In this document: positions 55,833 through 64,000 of the stretch, piece after piece
How the letters are laid out: every line of letters begins with the position of its first letter
Position numbering within the stretch: the stretch's first letter is position 1
Assembly: GCA_963822705.1 (NCBI GenBank)
Contig: CAWGIX010000010.1
Location: 248,001-312,000, forward strand
Reading direction: 5' to 3'
DNA: 64,000 bases
DNA from: CAVRQM01 sp963822705
Lineage (GTDB): Bacteria; Pseudomonadota; Alphaproteobacteria; Acetobacterales; Acetobacteraceae
Position numbers and translations under genes: made by a program
Notes under the pieces: generated by a model
What the model was told of the DNA's origin: nothing
The model's database searches: none
The model's input: the letters and a program-made list of their open reading frames with translations, nothing else

Positions 55833-57167
55833 TCAGGCCCCTGCCATCGTCATGCCCTCCACGCGCAGCGTGGGGGCGTCGATACCCCGCCGGAACCGTA
55901 AGTCGTCGGCCGGCAAGAGGTGGGCGAACATGTCTCCGAGATTGCCGGCGATCGTGATTTCGGCCACCGGTTCGGCGATTGCTCCGTTGCGGATCATGAA
56001 CCCGGCCGCACCGCGGCTGTAGTCGCCGGTGATGAGATTGATCCCGGCGCCGATCAGCTCGGTCACATACAGGCCGACGGTGATATCGCTCATCAGCTCG
56101 GCCGGGGAGAGCGTGCCCGCGCGCATGAACAGGTTGGACGTGGTCGGGAAAGGCTGGCCGCCGACGCCTCTTCCGGCGTGTCCCAGCGAGCGCAACCCCA
56201 GCTGGCGCGCGCTGCGGCTGTCGAGCAGCCACGTCGTCAGGACGCCATCCTCGACCAGGCTGCACCTGCGGGTAGCGACGCCTTCGGCATCGGCGACCTG
56301 CGAGCGCAAGCCGCGCCGGCGCAGCGGGTCGTCGACGATCTCGATGCCCGGGGCGAAAACCCGTTCGCCCAGCCGGTCTTTTAGAAAAGTCGTGCCACGC
56401 GCCACCGCGGCGCCGCTGATCGCGGCTGCGAAATGACTCAGGATGGAGCCCGCCACGCGCGGGTCGTAGACGACCGGCAGCCGTGCCGTGTCCGGTCGGA
56501 CAGGATTGAGGCGGGAAACGGCGCGCTCGCCCGCGACTCGCCCGAGCGTGACAGCGTCCTCGAGGTCGGCCGAATGCAAGGCGCTGGCATAGTCGTAGTC
56601 GCGCTGCATTCCGGTATCCTGGCCGGCGAGAGCGGTCACCGACACGGCGTGCGCGGTGCGGACATAAGCGCCGGCAAAACCGGCCGAGGTCACCAGTACC
56701 GTCTCGCCCCGTCGCCAAGTGGCTTCGGCGCCTTCGGAGTTGGTGACGCCAGGAACCGCCAGCGCGGCGTCCTCCGCCTGCGCGGCGCGGGCGAGCAGCG
56801 TCTCGGCATCCGGCTCCGAGGGGTCCACGGCATCCAGCGCTTCGGACAAGGCCGGTCCATCGGCGAGTTCCGCGAGGCCGCCAAAAGGATCCTCGGGCAC
56901 GATCCGCGCCATGGTGACCGCGCGCGCGGCCAAGCCGGCGAACTGGCCCGGCTCGACCGACGAGGCGGAGACGATCGCTGCCCGCCGGCCGGCGAACACG
57001 CGCAGGCCAAGATCCTGGCGTTCCGAGCGTTCCAGGTGTTCGAGAATTCCTAGCCGGCGCGACACGCTGAGCGAGGTGCCGGCGTGCAGCACGGCATCCG
57101 CGGCATCCGCCCCGGCGCGCCGCGCATCGGCGACCAAGTCCGCAAGCAGGCTCACGCTGTCACTCAT
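55833..57167 (-). CDS. pmbA: TldD/PmbA-family metalloprotease
   Basis: A 444-residue PmbA (TldE) homologue. The C-terminal half has the characteristic KDRLGERVFAPGI, SNLFMRAGTLSPAELM and ITGDYSRGAAGFMIRNGAI. PmbA with TldD forms a protease that acts on peptide precursors and antitoxins; TldD is not seen here. The N-terminal MSDSVSLL starts at ATG 57167, the last of four ATGs in a 14-bp tandem repeat that links it to the M16 gene. The other three ATGs open five-codon frames, each ending in TGA. Confidence 0.9.
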   Translation of the reverse strand: MSDSVSLLADLVADARRAGADAADAVLHAGTSLSVSRRLGILEHLERSERQDLGLRVFAGRRAAIVSASSVEPGQFAGLAARAVTMARIVPEDPFGGLAELADGPALSEALDAVDPSEPDAETLLARAAQAEDAALAVPGVTNSEGAEATWRRGETVLVTSAGFAGAYVRTAHAVSVTALAGQDTGMQRDYDYASALHSADLEDAVTLGRVAGERAVSRLNPVRPDTARLPVVYDPRVAGSILSHFAAAISGAAVARGTTFLKDRLGERVFAPGIEIVDDPLRRRGLRSQVADAEGVATRRCSLVEDGVLTTWLLDSRSARQLGLRSLGHAGRGVGGQPFPTTSNLFMRAGTLSPAELMSDITVGLYVTELIGAGINLITGDYSRGAAGFMIRNGAIAEPVAEITIAGNLGDMFAHLLPADDLRFRRGIDAPTLRVEGMTMAGA

Positions 57168-57209
57168 CCGGGGTCACTCATCCGGGGTCACTCATTCGGG
57201 ATCGCTCAT
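57167..57209 (-). repeat. Triple 14-bp repeat forming overlapping micro-frames
   Basis: ATGs at 57209, 57195 and 57181 each begin a five-codon frame (MSDPE, MSDPG, MSDPG) ending TGA, and the next ATG sits inside that TGA (ATGA) exactly 14 nt on; the fourth ATG (57167) is pmbA. The M16 stop overlaps the first ATG in the same way. Ribosomes could therefore move step by step through three tiny frames from M16 to pmbA. It arose by duplication of a pmbA-start-like unit ATGAGTGACCCCGG (the first copy differs slightly). Confidence 0.85.
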
Positions 57210-58480
57210 CCCGCCAGCTGCTCGGCAATGCTGGGGAGTCCCGGAATCTCGTCCGTGGGTCCCAGCGTCGCCAGCGTCGGCGCGGCACGGAACAGTTTTC
57301 TGGCGGTGCGTTGCACGTCATCCACGGTCACCGCCGCGATACGGGCAATGGTTTCGGCCGTGGGAACGATGCGGCCAAACACCTGCATCTGGCGGGCCAG
57401 CTGTTCGCAACGGCTGCCGGTGCTTTCGAGGGACATCAACAGTCCGGCTTTGACCTGAGCCCGCGCGCGGGCCAGTTCCGTCTCGGTCACGTCGCGCTGA
57501 ACCCGATGCAGCTCGTTGAGCGTCACCGGCATCAGCTCGGCGGCCTCGCTCTCGCCCGTGCCCGCGTAAATCCCGAACAGACCGCCGTCCATGGCAGGAG
57601 CGGCGAACGAGTAGATCGAGTAGACGAGACCGCGCTTCTCCCGCAGCTCCTGGAAGAGGCGCGACGACATGCCGCCTCCCAGCAGGGTGGACAGCATCAT
57701 CGAGGGGTAGAAATCCGGATCGGCGTAGGCGGCAGAAGCAAAACCCAGAACGATATGGACCTGGTCCAGATCACGGGTTTCGCGAAACTCCCCGCCGGCG
57801 TAGATGGCCGGCACGGCTTGTGGCGCCGCCGCGGCGGGCAGGTCGGCAAAATGCCGCGCCACCAGTTCCAACACCTCTTCGTGCCGCAAATTCCCGACCG
57901 CGGCGATGGTGGTGTTCGGGTGCGTGTAGTGGCGGCGCATGTAGTCCATCAGGGTGGCGCGCGACACGGCGCGGATGCTGGCCTCGGTGCCCAAGGTGGG
58001 GCGGCCCATCGGCTGGGCGGGGTAGGCGACTTCCTGGAAATGATCGAAAACGATGTCGTCCGGGGTGTCGTGAGCCTGGCCGATCTCCTGGACGATAACC
58101 CCGCGCTCCCGCTCCAATTCGTCCGGGTCGAAGCTGGAGTGCGTCAGAATATCCCCGATGATGTCGACTCCCAGCGCCAGATCCTCCTTCAGGAGCTTGA
58201 CGTAGAAGGCGGTCTGCTCGCGTGCGGTATAGGCGTTGAGATGTCCGCCCACTGCGTCGATCTGTTCGGCGATATCGGTGGCGGTGCGACGCTGCGTGCC
58301 CTTGAACGCCATGTGCTCAAGGAGATGGGACACGCCGTGCTCGCGCTCCTCCTCGTGGCGAGTGCCGGCGGCTATGTAGGCGCCGAACGACACGGTCTCG
58401 ACACGGTCCATCCGTTCGGTCACGACCGACAGGCCGGAGGGAAGGCGGGTGACGCGAAACGCGCCGGCAGGATCGCTCAT
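57206..58480 (-). CDS. M16-family zinc peptidase (processing-peptidase-like)
   Basis: A 424-residue metallopeptidase of the pitrilysin/PqqL/MPP type. The inverted zinc motif HLLEHMAFKG (HxxEH, about residue 50) is intact, followed by VHIVLGFASAAYADP-like mid region and GGGMSSRLFQELREKRGLVYSIYSF. It starts at ATG 58480, overlapping the thrC stop (ATGA), and ends at the first micro-frame of the pmbA link. The gene order thrC-M16 peptidase is common in alphaproteobacteria. Location and substrate are unknown. Confidence 0.9.
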   Translation of the reverse strand: MSDPAGAFRVTRLPSGLSVVTERMDRVETVSFGAYIAAGTRHEEEREHGVSHLLEHMAFKGTQRRTATDIAEQIDAVGGHLNAYTAREQTAFYVKLLKEDLALGVDIIGDILTHSSFDPDELERERGVIVQEIGQAHDTPDDIVFDHFQEVAYPAQPMGRPTLGTEASIRAVSRATLMDYMRRHYTHPNTTIAAVGNLRHEEVLELVARHFADLPAAAAPQAVPAIYAGGEFRETRDLDQVHIVLGFASAAYADPDFYPSMMLSTLLGGGMSSRLFQELREKRGLVYSIYSFAAPAMDGGLFGIYAGTGESEAAELMPVTLNELHRVQRDVTETELARARAQVKAGLLMSLESTGSRCEQLARQMQVFGRIVPTAETIARIAAVTVDDVQRTARKLFRAAPTLATLGPTDEIPGLPSIAEQLAG

Positions 58481-59879
58481 AGGCTGGTCCTTTTGACAAA
58501 AGCGCGGACCTTTGCCTGGATGGCGGCGAGGTCGGCGGGGGCGTGGGTGAGGTGCTCCACCCTCTCATATAGCACGGCCAGCTGCGGCGGCAGGTGGGGC
58601 AGAACCTGCGTGGCCTGGCGGACGGCTTCGCGGAATTTCCCTTCGTGCGCCGTCGCCATGGCGACGATCGGGGTGCCGCGCTCCTCGTGTACTGGCGCGC
58701 CGCGGCGATCGCGATGGCGCTATGTGGGTCGGCCGGATAAGCATAAATGTCTCGGAGGTCCTGCAGAGCTTGCAGCGTTTCGGCGTCGGTTTGCCGGAAC
58801 CCCCGGAAATTGTCTTGCAGCGCCCGCCAGGCTTGCTCCGGCACCGTCATCGTGCCGGTCCGGCGGAAATCCATGATGGCGAGCCGTGTCGCGGCCGGAT
58901 CGCGCTCCAGCAGTTCGAACAGCAGCCGCTCGAAGTTCGAGCTGACCTGGATGTCCATGCTCGGCGAGAGGCTGGGCTGCACCGGCCGCACGCTCATGTC
59001 GTTTTGATCGAAAAACCGGAACAGGATGTCGTTCTGGTTCGATGCGACCAGCAGGCGGCGGATCGGCAGGCCCATGCCCCGGGCGACCCAGGCTGACAAG
59101 ACATTACCAAAATTTCCCGTGGGCACGCTGAACGAAATTTCCCGGTCCGGTGCGCCGAGGGCGAGGGCCGCAAAAACGTAGTAGGGCACTTGTGCGGCGA
59201 TCCGCGCCCAGTTGATGGAGTTCACGGCCGACAGGTGCATCTCGGCGCGGAACGCGGCGTCGGCGAACATCGCTTTGACGAGGTCCTGGCAGTCGTCGAA
59301 CGTGCCCTGCACGGCGATGTTGAGCACGTTGGGCGCAGCGATCGTGGTCATTTGCAGACGCTGCACCTCGCTGGTGCGGCCTTCGGGATGCAGCATGACG
59401 ATGTCGATGGCGACGCGATCGGCGCAGGCCGCCAGCGCCGCCGGCCCGGTGTCGCCGGAGGTGGCGCCCACGATCGTCACATGCTGTCCGGTGCGGGCCA
59501 ATTGCAGCTCGAACATCCGCCCCACGACCTGCAAGGCCAGGTCCTTGAACGCCAGGGTCGGGCCGTGGAACAGCTCCTGCACCCACAGGCCCGCGTCGAG
59601 TTGCACCAGGGGGACGATCGCGGGGCGGTCGAACGCCGCAAAAGCCTCGCTGCACAGGCGGCGCAACTCGTCGAGCGCAAAACACTCGCCCGCGAACAGG
59701 TGGATGATGCGCGCGGCCAGTTCCGGGTAGGGCATGCCCTGCATGGCCCGCCACTCGGCGGCATCGAGATGCGGCAGGGTTTCGGGGACGAACAGGCCGC
59801 CGTCCTCGGCCAGCCCGGCCAGCAACACGCCGGCGAAATCGCGAGGCGTCGCTTGGCCCCGCGTCGACACGTAGCGCAT
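58477..59879 (-). CDS. thrC: Threonine synthase (apparent frameshift)
   Basis: PLP enzyme that forms threonine from O-phosphohomoserine; 467 residues after correction. It shows RYVSTRGQA at the N-terminus, the PLP-lysine motif GPTLAFKDLALQ and TSGDTGPAAL. Near 58686 a base is missing: the frame reads RQYTRSAAP instead of RQYTEERGTPIVAMATAHEGKFREA. The other frame then runs to the TGA at 58477 that overlaps the M16 start. ATG 59879 gives the normal family start. It lies 91 nt downstream of bpt. Confidence 0.93.
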
Positions 59880-59970
59880 GTTTGTCGGTCCTAGGGGAAA
59901 GGCGATCGGGCTGGGAGCGGGCCCTGCGGATGACGAAGCTCGCATGGACCGCGGCCTCGGTTACGAAACC

Positions 59971-60747
59971 TCACCCGGCAGTTTCAGACACGAGGTCCAG
60001 ATCGGTGGGAGCGCCGTTCGCCTCGGCGTCCGTGAGCATGCGCCACACGCCGCGGACCAGAACCTCGACCGGGCGGAAGCGTGCCTTGTAGGCCATTTTT
60101 GGGCTGTCGGACACCCAGTAGCCAAGATAGACGTATGGTAAGCCCAGCGCCCGGGCCCGCTCGATCAGCCACAGAATTGCCAGCGTGCCGAGCGAGCGCC
60201 GCTCGAGTTCCGGGACGAAGAACGAGTAGACCGCCGATAGCCCGTCGCTCAGGCGATCGGTCAGGCAGGCGCCGATCAGGCGGTCGTTCACGTCGCGGAA
60301 TTCCACCACGAATGTTTCGATCGGCGTGTCCTCGACCATGGCCCGGTAGTCGTAGAAACTCATGGTGGCCATGTCGCCCTCTCCGTGGCGCGCCTGCTGG
60401 TAGCGCTGGAACAACTGGAACTGTTCGGCGGTGGCGCGGGCCGGCACTTCGAACCCTTCAACCGACGCGTTCATGCGCGCCACCCGTTTCAGGCTGCGCT
60501 CCGGTCTGAAAGTCTCGGCGGGAATGCGGATCGGAACACAGGCCTGGCAGGCGGGGCAGACCGGCGCGTAAGCGATATTGTGGCTGCGCCGAAAGCCTGC
60601 CCGCGAGAGCCGGTCGTGCAGCACCTCGGCATCCGGTCCGGTGATCTCGGTCACCACCTTGCGTTCGGTGCGGCCGGCCACGTACGGGCACGGCAGCGGT
60701 GCCGTCGTGTAGAAGAACTGTGGCCGGCGCGGCGGCTTGTAGCTCAT
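59971..60747 (-). CDS. bpt: Aspartate/glutamate leucyltransferase-type aminoacyl-tRNA-protein transferase
   Basis: Adds leucine (Bpt) or arginine (Ate) to N-terminal acidic residues and so marks proteins for degradation by the ClpAP N-degron pathway. The 258-residue protein has the CPYVAGRTERK start, CPACQACVPIRIP cysteine cluster and FYDYRAMVEDTPIETFVVEF core. ATG 60747 overlaps the stop of the RDD gene (ATGA). The short bacterial form favours Bpt over eukaryotic-type Ate. Confidence 0.9.
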   Translation of the reverse strand: MSYKPPRRPQFFYTTAPLPCPYVAGRTERKVVTEITGPDAEVLHDRLSRAGFRRSHNIAYAPVCPACQACVPIRIPAETFRPERSLKRVARMNASVEGFEVPARATAEQFQLFQRYQQARHGEGDMATMSFYDYRAMVEDTPIETFVVEFRDVNDRLIGACLTDRLSDGLSAVYSFFVPELERRSLGTLAILWLIERARALGLPYVYLGYWVSDSPKMAYKARFRPVEVLVRGVWRMLTDAEANGAPTDLDLVSETAG

Positions 60748-61259
60748 GCGTAATGAGGGCCTCCGCGGGAAACATCCCAGAATGCGGGCCGGGCGGTCAA
60801 CGCCTTCCTGCGCACCACGACGAGGCCGGAGACGATGTCGTGCAGGGTGCGGTGACGCACGGTCAGCAGGGCGAAGCCGAACCAGACGCCGCCGAGCGAT
60901 ATCGTCACCACAAAGCCCGCGGTCCAGATCAGCGCCTCCAACGGCGTGGGCGCGCCGAGGTCGGCATCGCGGCGGACGACCAAGCCCATGATGCGCTGGC
61001 CCGGCGTAGCCGACAGCGACGAGGCGACGCTCAGCCAGTTGTACAACAGGGGCACGAACGGTACCAGGCCGAGCAGCGGCAGGCCCAGCCCCAGCGTGAG
61101 CAGGCCGAAAACCAGCAGCAACAGCCAGAGCACGCCGCACAGGCAGGCGATCATCAGCCCGTCGAGGACGAAGGCAAACACGCGCCGGCTCAGGACGCCG
61201 TGGATCAAGGCGTCGCCGGCCGGTGCAACGACCTGCTGGCGGGTGAACGAGGCGGTCAT
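60744..61259 (-). CDS. RDD-domain membrane protein
   Basis: A 171-residue membrane protein. It has the RDD core RRVFAFVLDGLMI, TPGQRIMGLVVRR and a further pair of helices. The Arg-Asp-Asp family is of unknown, possibly ion-transport, function. It begins at ATG 61259, overlapping the penicillin-acylase stop by 4 nt, and overlaps bpt by 4 nt. A long frame that joins it to the upstream hydrolase is due to the frameshift in that gene. Confidence 0.85.
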   Translation of the reverse strand: MTASFTRQQVVAPAGDALIHGVLSRRVFAFVLDGLMIACLCGVLWLLLLVFGLLTLGLGLPLLGLVPFVPLLYNWLSVASSLSATPGQRIMGLVVRRDADLGAPTPLEALIWTAGFVVTISLGGVWFGFALLTVRHRTLHDIVSGLVVVRRKALTARPAFWDVSRGGPHYA

Positions 61260-63626
61260 CGGACTGCTCCCAGTGGTTCCAGCGCAATATGGTGTGCGTC
61301 GGCCCCGGCGTCCGCTCCGATCACGATGGTCGCGCCGTCGCGCCAGCGGGCCAAAAAATTGCGGGCCAGACGACTCAGGGGGTTGCCGGACTGCCCGGGC
61401 GCCATAACGAACAGACTGCGGTCCAGGTCCGATAGATCGTAGGCGCCGCGAAAACTTGGGCCGTGCACGTCCTCGAAACTGCCGGCCGGGACCGCCGCCG
61501 AGGTCGATCGTGGTCTCGTCCCCCGGGGCCGCGATGCGGCCCTCGACCAGCCGACCCAGAATCGGGATGGCCCGTAACATCGGGTGGGCGAATACCGCCG
61601 GATGGGCGCGGCCCCACCGCCAGGCGGCGGGATCGGCGCCATAGTCCCGGGCCAAGGCAGCCATGCTGGTGCGCAGGCTCTCGGCGAGCAGCGCATCGCA
61701 GCTGCCGCCACATAATTGCGCTCCGTCGGGCGACAGGGCGTCGGCGGCGAAATCGGGCCATGGTGCAGCGGCGCTGCGGAGCTCGGGCGGCACGCCAAGG
61801 CGTTGCAGCACCGTATCGGCAAAGCCGCGAATCCAGGCATTGAAGATCAGCGGCTGAGGCGCGTCCGTCACCGCCCTCCCGTCCCAGGTCCGCAGCAACG
61901 CCACGGCTTTTTGATCCAGCTCCGAGGACGGCGCGACATCGCGCAGGCGCGGCAGCAGGTCGCGGGCCAGCAGGTCCAGCGTGTCGGCCTGCATGGCGGA
62001 AAAGTCAGCCACGCCAAACCGCTCCGATGCGCCGAGCAGGGCGCGAATGCGCCGAGCCCGAAAGTCCTTGAAACTGTCGGCGCCGAGGAAGGCGCCTTGG
62101 AGGGCCGGCGCGATCGGCTCGTTGGCGTTCACCAGCTGCCCGCTCGCCGGATGCAGAAAGCGAGGCAGCTGGTCGCCGGAGGCAAAGCCGATCCAGTCAT
62201 GCGCCCCGTCCGCACCCGATTGCGGCCATCTTCCGTCCCCTGACCTGCGGACCGGCACCCGGCCGGTCAGCGCCAGTCCGATCCCGTCGCGGTCGGCTAC
62301 GACCAGATTTTGCACGGGATTGGTGATCGCGGTGGCCGCTGCGAACGCCTCGGCGACCGAGCCGGCGCGGTTGAGCGCCCACAGCCCGGACGCGGCGGTA
62401 TCGCCGGGCTGGAGTTCCACGGCGGAGAGCGCCAGCACCGGCCCCCTGGGGTCTATAAGGTCGCTGATGACCGGCCCGTGGCGCGTGGTCCGGACCCGCA
62501 GCATTTGGTCCACACCGCCCCGCACTCGGATACGTTCTTCGCGGACGCCGAATGGAAGCGGACCGTTCGGGGCGGCGTATTGGCCGCCCGGCAGCGGCGT
62601 CTCGATGAACAGGTCCTGGGTATCCGCGCCGGTGGTCGTGAAACTCCAGGCGATGTGGCCATTGTGGCCCAGGACCAGAATCGGGACCCCGGGCGAGGTC
62701 GCGCCGACGCGGGTCGTCCCGCCGGGCAGATCGATCCGGACCAGGTACCAGATGCCGGGGAGCGAGAGCGCCAGATGCGGGTCGCCCGCCAGCAACGGCG
62801 CGCCGCTGGCGGAGCGCCGCCCGTCGACGGCCCATTCATTGCTGGCGGTCTCGGGCTCTGTGAAGGCATCCGGGAAGGCCGGGATGGCCTGAGCGAGATG
62901 CGAGGCCGTTGCGGCCAAGGCCGGAGTGGTGAGCGCGGCCGCATCGGCGTGATCGCCCACGACCGAGGGCCATAGCGCGTCGATCGCGGTTTTGGACATT
63001 GTCCGGGAGAGGGCCAGGCGCGCTAGTTCGGAGCGCCAGTTCGCGGCCAGGTAGAGCGCCATGGTCTTGCCCCACAGCAGGCTGTCGGTCGCCGACCAGG
63101 GCGCCGGCGCTCCGAACGGCAGAAACTCCGGGGCGGCGAACCGGCCTCGGCGCGCGATCCAGGCATTTACGCCGCGCGCATAAGCGTCGAGCAGGTGGCG
63201 GACATCGGGCGGGAGTGCGGCCAGATCGGCCTCGGCCGCGGCGCGCAATCCCAGAGTGCGCATAAAACGGTCCTGCGGCAGCGTGATCGGACCGGCCAAT
63301 TCGGACAGCCGGCCCGAGGCGTTGCGCCGCATCAGATCCATCTGAAACATACGATCACGGGCATGCATCAGCCCTAGAGCGGCTGCCGCGTCCTCCTCGT
63401 CCGCGGCGCGGATGCGCGGAATACCGTCGTGGTCGATGTCTATGGCGACCGGCGCGTGCAGCCCCGGCACCTTGATGACGGCATCGCCGGGCGGCAGCGT
63501 CCACCACACCAGCGCCGCGACGACCAGCAGGAGCAGTATTGCGCCGCCCGCGAGCAATCCGATGAACCAGCGAAGGACACGCAAGATTGGCCGCACCGGA
63601 ACAGGGTGGCAGTCGCCGGCCAACAT
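61256..63626 (-). CDS. Penicillin-acylase-family (Ntn) hydrolase (apparent frameshift)
   Basis: Periplasmic or membrane-anchored N-terminal-nucleophile amidase of about 789 residues. An N-terminal helix (LLAGGAILLLLVVAALVWW) precedes the alpha chain; the beta-chain nucleophile is the Ser of TASNEWAV (about residue 260), followed by LLAGDPHLAL and GHNGHIAWSFTTTGADTQD. One extra base near 61485 breaks the frame close to the C-terminus: PGRQFRGRA instead of GGSFEDVHGPSFRGAYD and MAPGQSGNPLSR. Substrates of this family include beta-lactams, acyl-homoserine lactones and other amides; not assignable here. It starts 37 nt from a divergent methyltransferase gene and leads the operon hydrolase-RDD-bpt. 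Confidence 0.88.
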
Positions 63627-63663
63627 GAATAGGGTTTGCAGCCCCGCTCGAAGGAGGCTGGCG

Positions 63664-64000
63664 ATGGCACGCGCTACGCAAGAAGCCCTGGTCCAGCGCC
63701 AATTCGGCGCGCAAGCCGAGCACTACCTGGCAAGCCCGGTGCATGCCCATGGCGAGGACCTCGAAGCGCTCGCGGCCTGCGTCCGCGCCCAGCCCGAGGC
63801 TCACGTGCTCGATCTTGGCTGCGGTGCGGGCCATGTCGCCTTCGCGGCGGCCGAGGCCGGTGGGCGGGTCACGGCCTATGATCTGTCGGCGGAGATGCTG
63901 GCGGTGGTGGCGGCGGAGGCGGGCAGGCGCGGTCTGTCGGTCGTCACGGTGCAGGGTCCGGCCGAGGTGCTTCCGTTCGAGAGCGGAAGCTTTGATTTAG
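63664..64000 (+). CDS. SAM-dependent methyltransferase (cut by window edge)
   Basis: The first 112 residues of a class I methyltransferase of the UbiE/BioC-like type. It starts at ATG 63664 with AAGGAGG 6 nt upstream, reads RQFGAQAEHYLASPVHAHG, then the SAM loop VLDLGCGAGHVAFAAAEAG and the AYDLSAEML strand, and ends mid-motif at FESGSFDL. The SAM site is complete as far as visible. It is divergent from the penicillin-acylase gene with 37 nt between the starts. Confidence 0.88.
   Translation, partial: MARATQEALVQRQFGAQAEHYLASPVHAHGEDLEALAACVRAQPEAHVLDLGCGAGHVAFAAAEAGGRVTAYDLSAEMLAVVAAEAGRRGLSVVTVQGPAEVLPFESGSFDL

Noticed and set aside
60744..63626. A 960-codon fusion of penicillin acylase and RDD protein
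   Set aside because: One extra base near 61485 shifts the acylase into the RDD frame. The corrected acylase stops with an ATGA overlap at the RDD start.
1..64000. CRISPR arrays, insertion sequences, tRNA or rRNA genes
   Set aside because: I saw no spaced direct repeats, terminal inverted repeats with a transposase, or tRNA/rRNA-like sequence on either strand; a tRNAscan or CRISPR finder run would confirm.

Overview
The window is high-GC DNA from a Gram-negative bacterium, most probably an alphaproteobacterium of the Acetobacteraceae/Rhodospirillales type. Pointers are the LPS-transport cassette lptF-lptG-lptD-surA-rsmA, a leucyl/arginyl-tRNA-protein transferase of the Bpt/Ate type, very dense 4-nt gene overlaps (ATGA/GTGA), and a CrtN/CrtP-type carotenoid cluster. 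No rRNA, tRNA, CRISPR array, insertion sequence or phage gene was recognised. The genus assignment is inference; the gene families are read from motifs.

Layout. 1-1916 (-): two adjacent Rieske non-heme iron oxygenase alpha subunits, the first cut by the window edge. 2284-3725 (+): a C-terminal gene remnant and a Tat-exported aldo/keto reductase. 3857-11339 (-): tlyA, rsmA, surA, lptD, lptG, lptF, an outer-membrane biogenesis and ribosome-maturation operon. 11532-20764: a remnant of a B12-type radical SAM protein, then a surface-glycan locus (DUF2142 membrane protein, methyltransferases, heptose-7-phosphate kinase HddA, a GW-domain protein, an NDP-sugar epimerase/reductase, a large two-domain glycosyltransferase). 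20799-26350 (+): a trypsin-like protease and a complete Liv-type ABC importer. 26379-28003: a methyltransferase and decayed gene remnants. 28004-36588 (-): a carbohydrate-type ABC importer followed by an enolase-superfamily enzyme, amidohydrolase, Rieske ferredoxin and zinc alcohol dehydrogenase, which reads as an uptake-plus-catabolism operon for an unidentified substrate. 37117-41083 (-): prpD-cupin-prpC-prpB (methylcitrate cycle), divergent from prpE-acuI. 41159-54835 (+): a nearly gapless series prpE, acuI, a DUF2141 protein, two carotenoid desaturase/oxidases, acyltransferase, glycosyltransferase, aldehyde dehydrogenase, an hddC-gmhB fusion and a second giant glycosyltransferase. 54841-63626 (-): a Tim44-domain protein, pmbA, M16 peptidase, thrC, bpt, RDD protein and penicillin-acylase-family hydrolase. 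A methyltransferase runs off the right edge.

How the genes fit together. Acrylyl-CoA (AcuI) and propionate (PrpE) converge on propionyl-CoA, which PrpC/PrpD/PrpB send through the methylcitrate cycle. Two desaturase/oxidases, an aldehyde dehydrogenase, a CrtQ-like glycosyltransferase and an acyltransferase form the tail of a glycosylated, acylated carotenoic acid pathway of the staphyloxanthin/C30 kind. HddA (15 kb) and the HddC-GmhB fusion (51 kb) cover the kinase, phosphatase and guanylyltransferase steps to GDP-D-glycero-D-manno-heptose, and two paralogous giant glycosyltransferases sit beside them.

A caution for any reader: at least ten genes, including the normally essential lptD and lptG, are broken by single-base indels, mostly at short homopolymers (lptD, lptG, the 16.8-kb GW gene, the 18.5-kb glycosyltransferase, prpE, the second desaturase three times, the aldehyde dehydrogenase, the Tim44 gene, thrC, the penicillin-acylase gene). 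These look like sequence errors rather than biology. The most unusual small structure is a threefold 14-bp repeat between the M16 peptidase gene and pmbA that creates a relay of three overlapping five-codon reading frames.
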